A program made the translations under genes and the position numbers. A DNA stretch of 32,240 bases from an uncultured bacterium (lineage in GTDB: Bacteria; Cyanobacteriota; Vampirovibrionia; Gastranaerophilales; Gastranaerophilaceae), in contig CASFTJ010000015.1 in assembly GCA_949297715.1 (NCBI GenBank), forward strand, positions 1-32,240, written 5' to 3'. This document shows, piece by piece, positions 22,624 to 31,184 of this stretch. The stretch's first letter is position 1. Each line of letters opens with the position of its first letter. The notes below the pieces were generated by a model, which was given only the letters and a program-made list of their open reading frames with translations, was not told the origin of the DNA and made no database searches.

Positions 22624-23550
22624 TTAAAGAAGTTCGACTTCCATACCTTCATAAGCAAGTTTTATATTTTCAGTTTCATATTGTTTTTTAATGGAATTAA
22701 GTTTTTTGTCATCATAAGCAGGATCAAAATGGAAAAATATAAGATTTTTTGCCGCAGCTTGTTTTGCACATTCAACTGCCATATCGAAGGTTGAATGTCC
22801 GTAACCCTGCTTTGGTACGAATTTGTTCAAATAATCTTCAGTTGTATATTGTGCATCGTGAATTAACAGATCGCAGTTGCGCGCAAAATTTGTAAGTTTT
22901 GCATCTCCGCCCTGATAGCTTTCTTTGTCAGTTGCATATACCATAACTTTATCTTTATATTTAATCTTGTAGATTAAAACACCTTCCTGCGGGTGTGCGT
23001 ATGAGCGGTAATAGGTAATTAAAACATCGTCTTTTCCGATTTTTTCATCTTCCGGTGTTTCAATTCTTTTGATAATTATTTCTGAATTCTTTTTAATTAT
23101 TATTCCTTCTGATTCGTTCAAGTCGGAGATTTCAAGGTTACCTGCGATATCGCCAAGATCAAGCGGAAAAGATTTCCCGAACAAAAGATTTGCAAGCTCA
23201 TCAGACAAATTTTCATCATAATTTGCGTTTCCGTAAACTTTGACAGTAGTCGAAGGGATATGAAGCGGTCTGAAGAATGTAAAACCTTGAATATGATCCT
23301 GATGAATATGCGAAATTAAAACAATTGCTTTCATCGGAGTTCTGTCGGCATTGGAAACTCCTGAGGCTATGTATTTTTCTAAAAGCGCATTTCCTGTGTC
23401 AATAAGCCCCGTTCCGGCATCAAGAATAATCAAATGCCCGCCGACATTAACTTCAACACAAGACGTATTTCCTCCGTAATCTAAAAATTCTTTTTTAGCA
23501 ACAGGATAACTGCCTCTTACTCCTCTAAATTTTATATTAAATTCGCTCAT
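22624..23550 (-). CDS. MBL-fold metallo-hydrolase, PhnP/RNase Z-like
   Basis: The 308-residue protein belongs to the metallo-beta-lactamase fold. The metal motif HIHQDH (His81, His83, Asp85, His86) is complete, with later ligands in LLIHDAQYT, GYGHSTFD and FFHFDP. The opening FRGVRGSYPVAKKEFLDYGGNTSCVEV-type segment (residues 8-34) is typical of a stand-alone subgroup related to PhnP cyclic phosphodiesterases and RNase Z, so phosphodiester hydrolysis is likely but the substrate is unknown. There is no signal peptide, so it is cytoplasmic, unlike its operon partners. GGAGG precedes the ATG. It lies 14 nt downstream of the phosphoesterase gene. Confidence 0.85.
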   Translation of the reverse strand: MSEFNIKFRGVRGSYPVAKKEFLDYGGNTSCVEVNVGGHLIILDAGTGLIDTGNALLEKYIASGVSNADRTPMKAIVLISHIHQDHIQGFTFFRPLHIPSTTVKVYGNANYDENLSDELANLLFGKSFPLDLGDIAGNLEISDLNESEGIIIKKNSEIIIKRIETPEDEKIGKDDVLITYYRSYAHPQEGVLIYKIKYKDKVMVYATDKESYQGGDAKLTNFARNCDLLIHDAQYTTEDYLNKFVPKQGYGHSTFDMAVECAKQAAAKNLIFFHFDPAYDDKKLNSIKKQYETENIKLAYEGMEVELL

Positions 23551-23564
23551 CTTTTCCTCCGAAG

Positions 23565-24542
23565 TTAATCTTTTATAATCTCAAAAACTCCAGAACGGTC
23601 TTTATCTTCTCCAGCGTAAAGGTTAGCAGCAAAGACCATTATTTTTGAAAGTTTTTGTAAATTTGTCAATCGTGTTTCTCTATATTCAATATCAAAAACC
23701 ACTTTTTTGCGCTGGTTTGTAACTTTTATTATTCTGAAAGCGTTAGGATATGAAACAAGTGCCGGGGTGCTTATATAAAGGACATTGTCATGCTGAGTAA
23801 TTTTTGCCGCATGATAGTGGCCTTGAAATACTGCAATCGGGTTTTTATGTTTTTCAATAACAGTTCTGACCTCGTTTGAATTAAGAAGCATGTGGCTTGC
23901 GCTTGCAAAGGGTTCAATTACGGGTACGTGCATAAAAATAAGCACTGTATCTTTTTTAGCTTCATCAAGTTCATTATCTAGCCATTTGAGTTGTTCTTCG
24001 CTTATGTTGCCGTTGCTTGTAAGTCTATCTCGGATTATTGTATCTAAAACTATTACCTTATAACCTTTTTGAGGTGTGAAAGAATAATACGGTTTTTTAA
24101 ATTCAAAATTAGGATTAGCATTGTGTACCATATTAAGGTAAACTTCAGGTGTAAGGTATCCGCCAATACAAGTGTCGTGATTTCCGAATGCTATATACCA
24201 CGGATAATTGAGCTTTTGAGCGTGCGGAAGGAAGGCTCTTAATTCTTTTTCAAATGATTTGTCAATTTGATCGCCTGTAAACATTACAAAATTAATGTTA
24301 GGGGTTTCATTCACTTGAGCAATTGCATCGTCAAGAAGTTTATCGGATTCTGCCCTGAGCTTGTACGATGTATTATCATCACCGGTATAAAAATGGACGT
24401 CGCTTATATTGGCAAATTTTAATGACGAAGCCGCACTATAACATTGAAGTCCGTATGCCATTACAATTGCCAGCAATATTGTAAATATTGCATTTGCAAG
24501 TTTTATTAAAGCTGATTCTTTCTTTTTCATACGTTTTTTCAT
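23565..24542 (-). CDS. Membrane-anchored calcineurin-like metallophosphoesterase
   Basis: The 325-residue product has a basic N-terminus and a hydrophobic segment (about 11-33) acting as an anchor or signal peptide. A complete calcineurin-like domain follows: SDVH (Asp48, His50), GDQID (Asp91), GNHD (Asn121, His122), HVPV (near 205) and GHYHA (near 243). These bind two metal ions and hydrolyse phosphate esters. Substrate cannot be told from sequence; exported members act on nucleotides, lipids or phosphorylated saccharides. The ATG overlaps the stop of the TPR gene upstream (ATGA), so translation is coupled. The C-terminal tail (about 290-325) is not part of the core fold. Confidence 0.85.
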   Translation of the reverse strand: MKKRMKKKESALIKLANAIFTILLAIVMAYGLQCYSAASSLKFANISDVHFYTGDDNTSYKLRAESDKLLDDAIAQVNETPNINFVMFTGDQIDKSFEKELRAFLPHAQKLNYPWYIAFGNHDTCIGGYLTPEVYLNMVHNANPNFEFKKPYYSFTPQKGYKVIVLDTIIRDRLTSNGNISEEQLKWLDNELDEAKKDTVLIFMHVPVIEPFASASHMLLNSNEVRTVIEKHKNPIAVFQGHYHAAKITQHDNVLYISTPALVSYPNAFRIIKVTNQRKKVVFDIEYRETRLTNLQKLSKIMVFAANLYAGEDKDRSGVFEIIKD

Positions 24543-25453
24543 ACACCGCTTTGCATTTGATTTTTCAATTTTGATTTTATTTCATTATACTTTGTTTTCA
24601 ATTCCATATCATCGTTAGATAGAATGATTGCTTTGTCAAGATTTAAAAGCGCATTGTTTAAATCTCCCGTTGCATAATAGCTTAGTCCCAAAAATTTGTA
24701 AATATCGGATGTCTGAATTTGAGAGGCTATTTTTTCAAGAGAAGTTTGCGCCTTTTTGTAATTTCCTCTTTTAAACAGGATAAGTCCTTCAAGATATCTG
24801 TATTCAATTGTATCCTCAAGTGCGATTGCTGTAACTACATCGGTTTCGGCGTCATTATATCGCCCAAGTTCTGTTTCAACTCTTGCTCTCATGGCATAAG
24901 CATAACTTTCTTGCTGATTGTAGGCTATAAATTGTGTTAAAATCGGGTATGCTTCGTTGTAATTTTTCATTTCAAAATAGCAAATCCCGATATAAAGTAA
25001 TGGAGCTGACGATTGGGTTGTTGCATTAAGAGCATTTTGATAATACTGCAGAGCTTTAGAGAATTGTTTTTCTTTTCTGAAGAAGTGGCCTGCAAACATA
25101 TTCTGCCAATAACCTCCTGAGGCTGCCGCTTGAGTCAGAAGCTGCATTTGTAATTGTTTATTACCTGTTTTAAGCGCATTTTGTGCTTGAGCTAATTTTG
25201 AGTCTGATGATACAATCGCAGATGGCGTATTATTTTTTTGTGCCTGCTGCAGAAATATTTTTAAATTTGCGACATCCTTATTCCCTGGTTCAAGTGATAG
25301 AATTTTATTGAGATATTCTTCTGCCGTTGCATAATTGCCTGAAACCGCATAACTTGCAGCAATATCCATATAATCATCAGTTACTTCATTTGCAAATGAG
25401 GCAGTTGTTGTCATTATAAGAAAAGCTGCTATAAATAAAAAAGCTTTTTTCAT
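24539..25453 (-). CDS. Exported TPR protein
   Basis: The 304-residue product starts with a signal peptide (MKKAFLFIAAFLI, then TTTASFA before Asn), followed by about seven TPR-like units, some degenerate, for example AASYAVSGNYATAEEYLNKIL and LGLSYYATGDLNNALLNLDKAI. ATG 25453 is chosen over an in-frame ATG at 25495 because an extended -10 box (TGC TATAAT) ends exactly 6 nt upstream and the signal peptide then has normal length. The longer frame would also overlap the GH13 stop. It is translationally coupled to the phosphoesterase downstream, so the two proteins probably work together in the envelope. Confidence 0.85.
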   Translation of the reverse strand: MKKAFLFIAAFLIMTTTASFANEVTDDYMDIAASYAVSGNYATAEEYLNKILSLEPGNKDVANLKIFLQQAQKNNTPSAIVSSDSKLAQAQNALKTGNKQLQMQLLTQAAASGGYWQNMFAGHFFRKEKQFSKALQYYQNALNATTQSSAPLLYIGICYFEMKNYNEAYPILTQFIAYNQQESYAYAMRARVETELGRYNDAETDVVTAIALEDTIEYRYLEGLILFKRGNYKKAQTSLEKIASQIQTSDIYKFLGLSYYATGDLNNALLNLDKAIILSNDDMELKTKYNEIKSKLKNQMQSGV

Positions 25454-25459
25454 ATTCGG

Positions 25460-25468
25460 ATTATAGCA
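25460..25468 (-). promoter_or_regulatory. Internal extended -10 promoter at leaderless spacing
   Basis: Minus strand TGC (25468-25466) and TATAAT (25465-25460), then six bases (CCGAAT) and ATG 25453. It lies between the GH13 stop and the TPR gene, so the last four genes can be expressed apart from the GH13 gene. Confidence 0.55.
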
Positions 25469-25481
25469 CAAAGATTTGAAT

Positions 25482-27038
25482 TTATTTTGTGACATTGAAG
25501 TCCTCCACCATAAGAACTTGTATTTCTCCGGGTTTTAATTTTGTTTTAAAACGGTTATCTTCAAAAACAGGAATACTGTTTATTTTTATCGGAATTGCAA
25601 TAAGTTTTTCATTATACTTAGGAACTTTGATATTACTTTCATTAATGTCAGAAAAATCTAAATTCCCAAAAACAAGAACGGTTTTATTATCATAACTCAT
25701 TGCATAGGCAAAAACTTCAGAATTTGAAGATTTAAGTACTGTGAATTTGCCGTTTGCAAGCATTGGCGCAATTGCTTTTCTAAATTTAACTGCGGAAATA
25801 AAACTGTCATTAAGAGCTTGATTAGTCAATCCCGGTTTTCTTGAAAAATTAAATATATCAATTTTGCCTCTGTGTGCAAAATAGTATTCATCATCGGTGT
25901 AAGTTTTCGGAGCTTTTTTGTTTGCCCAGAAATAAATATAATTATCGCCTGTTTGCATACCGTCAACGTAATATGAATTTATCGGAAGTGTTGCATTAAG
26001 CCAGAAAATCATATCACTGTATGGAATTCCGTTAATAAGTACAGGGCTTAATTCATCGTGAGTTGAAAAACTTCCGATAACTGATTTTGGATCTTTAAAT
26101 TTTGTACGAAGTTCATTGTTGAATTTTACGTGTTTGTACAAATCGGAAGCTTTTTTCCAGTTTTTGAGATTAAACCAGCTTCCATAATACCCGTCAAAAC
26201 CGGCTTCAAGAAGCTTGTTATATGGTGTATAAACGCCGTAATTTGAAACAGGAGAAGTCCAACTGTCGGAGCTTTCTGCAAGCCACATAAACTGCATATC
26301 TTTTTTTCTTGAATATTCGATTAATTCTTTCCAGAATTTTGCGGGTTTTAAAGGCGCAACGTCTGCTCTAATTCCGTCAGCTCCAAGATCTATAACCATA
26401 TCAACAAATTCTTTATATAAATTATAAACATCTCTGTTTATTTTGTCCTCGGAACCTGCATTTAAAAGCCTTACGTCAGTCCAATCCGATGGAACGACAG
26501 GCTGGTTATTTTTATCTTTAACGAATAGTTCAGGGTGCTGAAGATAAAGATCATAAGAGCCGCAAGCAGGCAAATCAACAATTACTCTGATATTACGTTT
26601 GTGGGCTTCCTGGAAAAACTTTCTTGCCTGATTTTCAAGAGAAAGTGTGGAATTTTTGTCTTTTAATTGGGGATTAAGCGTGTTAAATGATGATGCGGCA
26701 TAAATAGAACCGGCAGTTCCAAGAGCTTTGGTTTGTCCGACAGGTGTAATCGGTTGAACGTGAATGGTGTTTATCCCTGCATCTTTAAGTTCATCCAATC
26801 TGTTTATTGCATTTATAAAAGTTCCGCTTTCTTCGCCTTCATCAAAGTCAATAATACCGTTGCCGTTTTTGTCATCAGCATTAAATGTTCTTATATTTAA
26901 CTCATAGATTGAAGCTCTGTTAGAAAGAAAAAGTCTTCTTAAATCATTTACCCATACTTGTTGAGCGGCAAATGCTTTTGTATATGTACAAAATGCTAAT
27001 ATTAAGATAATAAAAGCTATTTTAAGATTTTTAAGCAT
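25482..27038 (-). CDS. Secreted GH13 alpha-amylase-family glycoside hydrolase
   Basis: The 518-residue protein has a signal peptide (MLKNLKIAFI and core, KAFA before Ala) and a GH13 (beta/alpha)8 barrel. Catalytic residues are present: nucleophile Asp226 in DGIRADVA, acid/base Glu255 in WLAES and Asp328 in STHDEL. The strand-3 region I motif is degenerate (VDLPACG, without the NH). A 12-residue EF-hand-type loop (Asp56-Glu67, DKNGNGIIDFDE) is inserted near the N-terminus. It should cleave alpha-glucans such as starch or glycogen, or make glucosyl transfers. The enzyme is exported. The gene is divergent from a ROK kinase, which fits glucan use. A promoter with an extended -10 lies upstream. 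Subfamily is not assigned. Confidence 0.88.
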   Translation of the reverse strand: MLKNLKIAFIILILAFCTYTKAFAAQQVWVNDLRRLFLSNRASIYELNIRTFNADDKNGNGIIDFDEGEESGTFINAINRLDELKDAGINTIHVQPITPVGQTKALGTAGSIYAASSFNTLNPQLKDKNSTLSLENQARKFFQEAHKRNIRVIVDLPACGSYDLYLQHPELFVKDKNNQPVVPSDWTDVRLLNAGSEDKINRDVYNLYKEFVDMVIDLGADGIRADVAPLKPAKFWKELIEYSRKKDMQFMWLAESSDSWTSPVSNYGVYTPYNKLLEAGFDGYYGSWFNLKNWKKASDLYKHVKFNNELRTKFKDPKSVIGSFSTHDELSPVLINGIPYSDMIFWLNATLPINSYYVDGMQTGDNYIYFWANKKAPKTYTDDEYYFAHRGKIDIFNFSRKPGLTNQALNDSFISAVKFRKAIAPMLANGKFTVLKSSNSEVFAYAMSYDNKTVLVFGNLDFSDINESNIKVPKYNEKLIAIPIKINSIPVFEDNRFKTKLKPGEIQVLMVEDFNVTK

Positions 27039-27079
27039 TAAGCTATCCCCTATTTTAAAATGATACCATCCCTACCAGA

Positions 27080-27108
27080 ATTTTAACAGAATAAGATTTT
27101 TAATGCAA
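27080..27108 (-). promoter_or_regulatory. Promoter of the GH13-led gene run
   Basis: Minus strand TTGCAT (27108-27103), a 17-bp spacer and TAAAAT (27085-27080), preceded by TGT (extended -10). An AATGC-9-GCATT inverted repeat (27102-27120) overlaps the -35 box. Confidence 0.6.
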
Positions 27109-27130
27109 GAAATAAGCATTATTTGACGGT

Positions 27131-27159
27131 TTGCCAAATAAAATATTTTAATATATAAT
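27131..27159 (+). promoter_or_regulatory. Promoter of the ROK kinase gene
   Basis: TTGCCA (27131-27136), 17 bp, TATAAT (27154-27159). The ATG lies nine bases further, so the predicted leader is only about 3 nt. Confidence 0.7.
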
Positions 27160-27168
27160 TTTGTCAAT

Positions 27169-28128
27169 ATGAAAAAGTATTCAATCGGAATAGATTTAGG
27201 CGGAACCAAGATTCTCACGGCTCTTATAAACAGGGAAACGGGAGAAGTTGTGGACTCCGTAAAGAAGAAAACTAAAAAAGAAAAAGGCCCTGAAAATATA
27301 ATTCGAAAAATGAAGGAAGGAATAGAAGAACTTTTTGAAGAAACTTCTGTTAAAAAGGACGAAATTTCATCAATCGGAATAGGTGCGGCAGGACAGATAG
27401 ACAGAGAAAACGGAATACTAATTGGTGCGCCTAATTTGGATTGTTATGACTTAAGTATTCGGGATTTAATTTATGATTATTTTAAAATACCTGTATATTT
27501 AGGTAATGACGTAGAGATTGCAACGATAGGGGAAATGAAATTCGGCGCTGCAAAAGGGTGTGATGATTTTGTATGTATTTTTGTTGGAACCGGAGTAGGT
27601 TCTGCGATTGTAAAAAACGGTGAGATAATCAGAGGTGCAACAGGAACGGCAGGTGAAATAGGGCATATCATAGTTGATTTGAACGGTCGTCCTTGTGCTT
27701 GCGGAGCGCATGGGTGTTTGGAGGCTTATGCATCAAGATCTGCAATAGAAAAAAGGATTGAGGGTGCTCTTAAAAAAGGCAGATATTCTGTTATTTTGGA
27801 TTATCTTGAAAAAGGCAAGTCTATTTCTTCAAGCATGATAAGAAAATCAATCGAAAGAGATGATGAGCTTGTGAAAGCTTGCGTGGATGAAGCAAGTGAA
27901 TACCTTTCAGGCGGAATTGCTAGCATTATAAACTTTGTTAATCCGAAACTTATAGTATTAGGCGGTGGATTAATTGACGCAGTGGATTATTTTTATAAAA
28001 ATACAATTAAAAAGGCAAGGGCAAAATCTTTGCCTGTGCCTGCAAGTAAAATAGAATTTAAAAAAGCTGAGCTCGGTGATTTTTCAGGAGTTGTCGGGGC
28101 TGCGTTTTTAGAATACAGAAAATTATAA
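27169..28128 (+). CDS. ROK-family sugar kinase, glucokinase-like
   Basis: The 319-residue enzyme belongs to the ROK family. The ATP-binding DLGGTK is at 9-14, the catalytic Asp114 lies in LGNDVE, and GVGTGVGS-like loops are present. The zinc signature GHIIVDLNGRPCACGAHGCLE has His166, Cys176, Cys178 and Cys183. Bacterial ROK kinases of this type phosphorylate glucose or related hexoses with ATP. The divergent secreted GH13 enzyme suggests glucose from alpha-glucans as the source. There is no DNA-binding HTH at the N-terminus, so it is a kinase, not a repressor. The heptosyltransferase gene begins four bases after its stop, so they share a transcript. Mannokinase or N-acetylmannosamine kinase activity cannot be excluded. 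Confidence 0.9.
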   Translation: MKKYSIGIDLGGTKILTALINRETGEVVDSVKKKTKKEKGPENIIRKMKEGIEELFEETSVKKDEISSIGIGAAGQIDRENGILIGAPNLDCYDLSIRDLIYDYFKIPVYLGNDVEIATIGEMKFGAAKGCDDFVCIFVGTGVGSAIVKNGEIIRGATGTAGEIGHIIVDLNGRPCACGAHGCLEAYASRSAIEKRIEGALKKGRYSVILDYLEKGKSISSSMIRKSIERDDELVKACVDEASEYLSGGIASIINFVNPKLIVLGGGLIDAVDYFYKNTIKKARAKSLPVPASKIEFKKAELGDFSGVVGAAFLEYRKL

Positions 28129-28132
28129 ATAA

Positions 28133-29185
28133 ATGAAAAAAGTTTTAATTGTACGATTATCCTCTATGGGAGATATTATTTTTCATATTCCTTTAGCCAA
28201 CGTATTCAAGCAAAACGGATATGAAGTAGGTTGGGTTGTATCTGAAAAAGGGTATGATGTTTTAAAAAATAATCCTTGTCTTGATACGGTTTATTTGGTT
28301 CCTGCTAAAAAATGGAAAAAACGCGGATTGAATATTCTAAATTTTATAGAATATTTAAAAATTCTTTTTGCAATCAGAAAAGAAAAATATGATATTGTAT
28401 TAGATTGCCAGAGGATGTTTAAGAGTCTTCTTTGGACAAAATTTTCAGGCGGAAAACGCAGATTGATAATGGAACCGTACAAGGAATTTTCAAATTTCGG
28501 TGCAAACGAGATTATAAAAAATGTAAAAATGGATTTTAATAAGCATTTTTTGTATTACAATCTTGAATATGCAAGGTATCTTGGCTTAAACACTGATGAA
28601 ATAAAATTAACGTTGCCAGAAACATCAACAGAAGTTAGGTCTTATGTAGATGAACTTTTAAGAGATTTAGATAAAACAAAACCAATGGTTATAATATCGC
28701 CTGCAACAACAAGAGAGATGAAGCATTGGGATATTGGAAATTGGCAGATTGTAGTTGATAATCTTAAAGATAATTGTTCTCTTGTTTTTACGGGAACAGA
28801 AGAAAATAGAGAGCTTTTAGAAGAAGTAGGAGCTGATAAAGGATTGAATTTGTGCGGGAAAACAGATATTGAAAGTTTAATAGAAGTATTTAAAAGAGCG
28901 GATTTAGTTATTTCTCCAGATAGCGGAAGTTCACACTTGGCTTGGGCAAGCGGAAAACCTGCAGTTATTTCCATATTTACCAGTACAAATCCGAAATTTT
29001 TCGGGCCTTTTGGGGATGAAAAGTATGTTGCAATTAATGGCGGATTAGATTGTCAGCCTTGTAATTTAACTCAAAAGTGTCCTATGTCGGGTGACAAATA
29101 TAAACAGTGTACAAGAAATCCTTCGCCTGATAAAATACTAAATATTGTAAAAAAATTGCTTAAATTTGATACAGTAAATTCATAA
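28133..29185 (+). CDS. GT9 glycosyltransferase, LPS heptosyltransferase-like
   Basis: The 350-residue protein is a GT-B fold family 9 transferase. The first Rossmann half starts with KVLIVRLSSMGDIIFHIPL, as in WaaC. The second half has ISPATTREMKHW and the nucleotide-sugar region SPDSGSSHLAWASGKP. ADP-heptose is the usual donor, with Kdo-lipid A as acceptor, so the gene implies an LPS-like outer membrane. A C-terminal Cys set (CQPCNLTQKCP and a later Cys) is common in the family. It has no Shine-Dalgarno of its own and is only four bases from the kinase gene. A role in another heptose-containing glycan is possible. Confidence 0.88.
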   Translation: MKKVLIVRLSSMGDIIFHIPLANVFKQNGYEVGWVVSEKGYDVLKNNPCLDTVYLVPAKKWKKRGLNILNFIEYLKILFAIRKEKYDIVLDCQRMFKSLLWTKFSGGKRRLIMEPYKEFSNFGANEIIKNVKMDFNKHFLYYNLEYARYLGLNTDEIKLTLPETSTEVRSYVDELLRDLDKTKPMVIISPATTREMKHWDIGNWQIVVDNLKDNCSLVFTGTEENRELLEEVGADKGLNLCGKTDIESLIEVFKRADLVISPDSGSSHLAWASGKPAVISIFTSTNPKFFGPFGDEKYVAINGGLDCQPCNLTQKCPMSGDKYKQCTRNPSPDKILNIVKKLLKFDTVNS

Positions 29186-29196
29186 TACGGTATAAT
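29166..29196 (+). promoter_or_regulatory. Possible promoter of the GGDEF gene
   Basis: TTGATA (29166-29171), 19 bp, TATAAT (29191-29196). The spacer is long. A second -10-like hexamer, TATAAA (29227-29232), lies 8 nt before the ATG at 29241 and may instead drive a near-leaderless transcript. Confidence 0.35.
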
Positions 29197-29240
29197 TTTA
29201 ATGTATTTTGTTTTTAAAAATATGGTTATAAAAGGGTATA

Positions 29241-31145
29241 ATGAACTTTTTCGATAAATTAAAAGAATACAGAAAAACTTTAGCGGAAATAGAAAACAGC
29301 GTTTACGGAAACAAACAGGATTATCTGGAGGTTTATGAGCGCAATTTAGAGCTGGAAAAACAGATTGCAGCACGTACTCAGGAGCTTAATATTGCAAATA
29401 AAAGAATGCTGACGTTACAGCATATTTGGGAGATGATGAATTCGGCAAGACCGCTTGAGAGTGTTTTGGAAACCATAGTAAACAGCCTTCAGGGAGAACT
29501 CGGGTATCTTCACAGTACAATTTTAAGGTACCAGAAGGATGAAAAAGGGCCTTATATGTCTGTGATTGCGGAAGCTGATAACAATATAATTAAGCGGGTA
29601 AATTCCATAATTCAAATTCCGATGCAGATGAGAAGGCTTAATTATTTTGAGGACAGTTTTTATGCTGAAGCTTTAAATAAAAGAGAAATTCGAACGACAA
29701 AAAATATAGCGGAAGCCTTAAGAAATATTATTCCTGATTTGCGTGAGGATATTTTCAATAATGTTATGAGCGGCATGCAGACGAAGCTTTTGATAGTAAT
29801 TCCGCTTTATACCCGAAATAATCCGTTTGGCTGGTTTTGCGTATTTTCTTCCAGAGCTGATCTTGCGGACAGCGAAACCGATTTTTTGACGATTTTTGCC
29901 CAGCAGATTGAAATGGCAATAACTATTGCAGATTTATTTCAAGCGGTTAGAGAACAGGCAATAACAGACGGGCTTACAGGGCTATATAACAGAAGATATT
30001 TTGAAGAATATATTTCAAAAGAAGTTACAAGGGCATTAAGGCAGAAGCAGCCCTTTAGTATAATCGGGCTAGATTTAGATTTTCTGAAAAAAATAAACGA
30101 TCAATACGGGCATGCCTATGGAGATTTAGCAATTAAGACTGTAGCCGATGTTTTAAAAAGCAATGCCAGATCAATTGATATTGCGGCAAGAATGGGCGGG
30201 GAGGAATTTAATATTTTGCTTCCCGGAATTGATTCAAACGGTGCAATGGCTGCGGCGGAAAGAATTCGTAAGGCGATAGAAGCCTGTGAACTTGATACAA
30301 TCGGGCATATAACAGCAAGTATAGGAGTTGCATCATTTCCGGAGCATTCGGACAGTTTAGAAGAAATTATGGAACTTACGGATCAGGCGATGTATCAGTC
30401 AAAGAGAGAAGGCAGAAACAGAGTTACTCTTGCAAAACCTGTTTCAGAAACAAGCTGGCAGGAAATTGCTGTTAATACGTTTATGGATATTCTCTCAAAA
30501 CACGATGTGCCGATTGAGGTCGGATTGACCGAAGAACTTGTTAACAAGCTTACATCAATTAATCATCAATCGGAAATGCCAAAAGGAGTGCTTTATAATG
30601 TAGCGGATATGCTGACAAAAACTTACAATCCTCTGCATGAGTCAGGGGTTGTAAAATCGAAAGTTCTTCTTGCATCTTCTCTTGCCAAAAGGTTTGACCT
30701 TCCAAAAGATGAGATTGATAATTTAAGAGTAGCGGTTTTGCTTTATGATATCGGAAATCTTATGCTTCCGAAAGAAATTTTGCAAAAAGCATCTCCTTTG
30801 ACAGATGATGAGAGAAAACATATTCAGGAACATCCTGTGATTGCGGCAAGAGAAATTTTAAAACCTATTTCATACGTGCAGGATATAATTCCGATTGTGG
30901 AGCATCACCATGAAAATTGGGACGGGACAGGGTATCCGGGAAAAATTTCAAAGGATGAAATTCCTATAACATCTCAGATAATATTAATAGTCGATGCTTA
31001 TTTTGCGTTGACGGAGCAAAGACCTTATCGTGCAAAGCTTTCGCCAGTGGAAGCTCTTATCGAAATTAAGAAAGATACCGGCAAAAAATGGTCGCAAACT
31101 CTTGTTCAGGAATTTGTAACATTAATCGAACACGATTTGAATTAA
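29241..31145 (+). CDS. GAF-GGDEF diguanylate cyclase with degenerate HD-GYP domain
   Basis: The 634-residue protein has an N-terminal coiled coil (about 1-55), a GAF domain (about 60-225), a GGDEF domain (about 240-395) and an HD-GYP-like domain (about 440-634). The cyclase signature GGEEF is at 319-323 and an inhibitory I-site RSID at 310-313, so c-di-GMP synthesis with product inhibition is expected. The HD-GYP part retains HHHENWDGTGYP (555-566), VDAYFALT and an early His, but the HD dyad reads Tyr502-Asp503 (LLYDIGN). The metal-binding His is therefore lost, and phosphodiesterase activity is doubtful. There is no membrane segment. It sits 55 nt after the heptosyltransferase gene. The HD-GYP half may be a c-di-GMP sensor instead (inference). 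Confidence 0.92.
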   Translation: MNFFDKLKEYRKTLAEIENSVYGNKQDYLEVYERNLELEKQIAARTQELNIANKRMLTLQHIWEMMNSARPLESVLETIVNSLQGELGYLHSTILRYQKDEKGPYMSVIAEADNNIIKRVNSIIQIPMQMRRLNYFEDSFYAEALNKREIRTTKNIAEALRNIIPDLREDIFNNVMSGMQTKLLIVIPLYTRNNPFGWFCVFSSRADLADSETDFLTIFAQQIEMAITIADLFQAVREQAITDGLTGLYNRRYFEEYISKEVTRALRQKQPFSIIGLDLDFLKKINDQYGHAYGDLAIKTVADVLKSNARSIDIAARMGGEEFNILLPGIDSNGAMAAAERIRKAIEACELDTIGHITASIGVASFPEHSDSLEEIMELTDQAMYQSKREGRNRVTLAKPVSETSWQEIAVNTFMDILSKHDVPIEVGLTEELVNKLTSINHQSEMPKGVLYNVADMLTKTYNPLHESGVVKSKVLLASSLAKRFDLPKDEIDNLRVAVLLYDIGNLMLPKEILQKASPLTDDERKHIQEHPVIAAREILKPISYVQDIIPIVEHHHENWDGTGYPGKISKDEIPITSQIILIVDAYFALTEQRPYRAKLSPVEALIEIKKDTGKKWSQTLVQEFVTLIEHDLN

Positions 31146-31172
31146 ATTTAATCAGCGGTTATAAAAGCCGGG

Positions 31173-31178
31173 TATATA
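31173..31178 (+). promoter_or_regulatory. -10-like box at leaderless spacing before thiL
   Basis: TATATA, six bases (GGGTTC), then ATG 31185. No clear -35. A GGTTATAAAAG-GGGTATA arrangement just upstream (31157-31176) also precedes the GGDEF gene. Confidence 0.4.
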
Positions 31179-31184
31179 GGGTTC

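Noticed and set aside
22599-22658. N-terminal extension of the last TPR gene to ATG 22658
   Set aside because: It overlaps the MBL gene and precedes a complete signal peptide that starts at 22598.
25454-25495. N-terminal extension of the TPR gene to ATG 25495
   Set aside because: It overlaps the GH13 stop and buries the signal peptide. TGC-TATAAT lies in the extension.
27102-27120. AATGC-9-GCATT inverted repeat as an operator for the GH13/ROK pair
   Set aside because: Short arms in AT-rich DNA; only its overlap with a -35 box is suggestive, so it was not listed as a separate operator.
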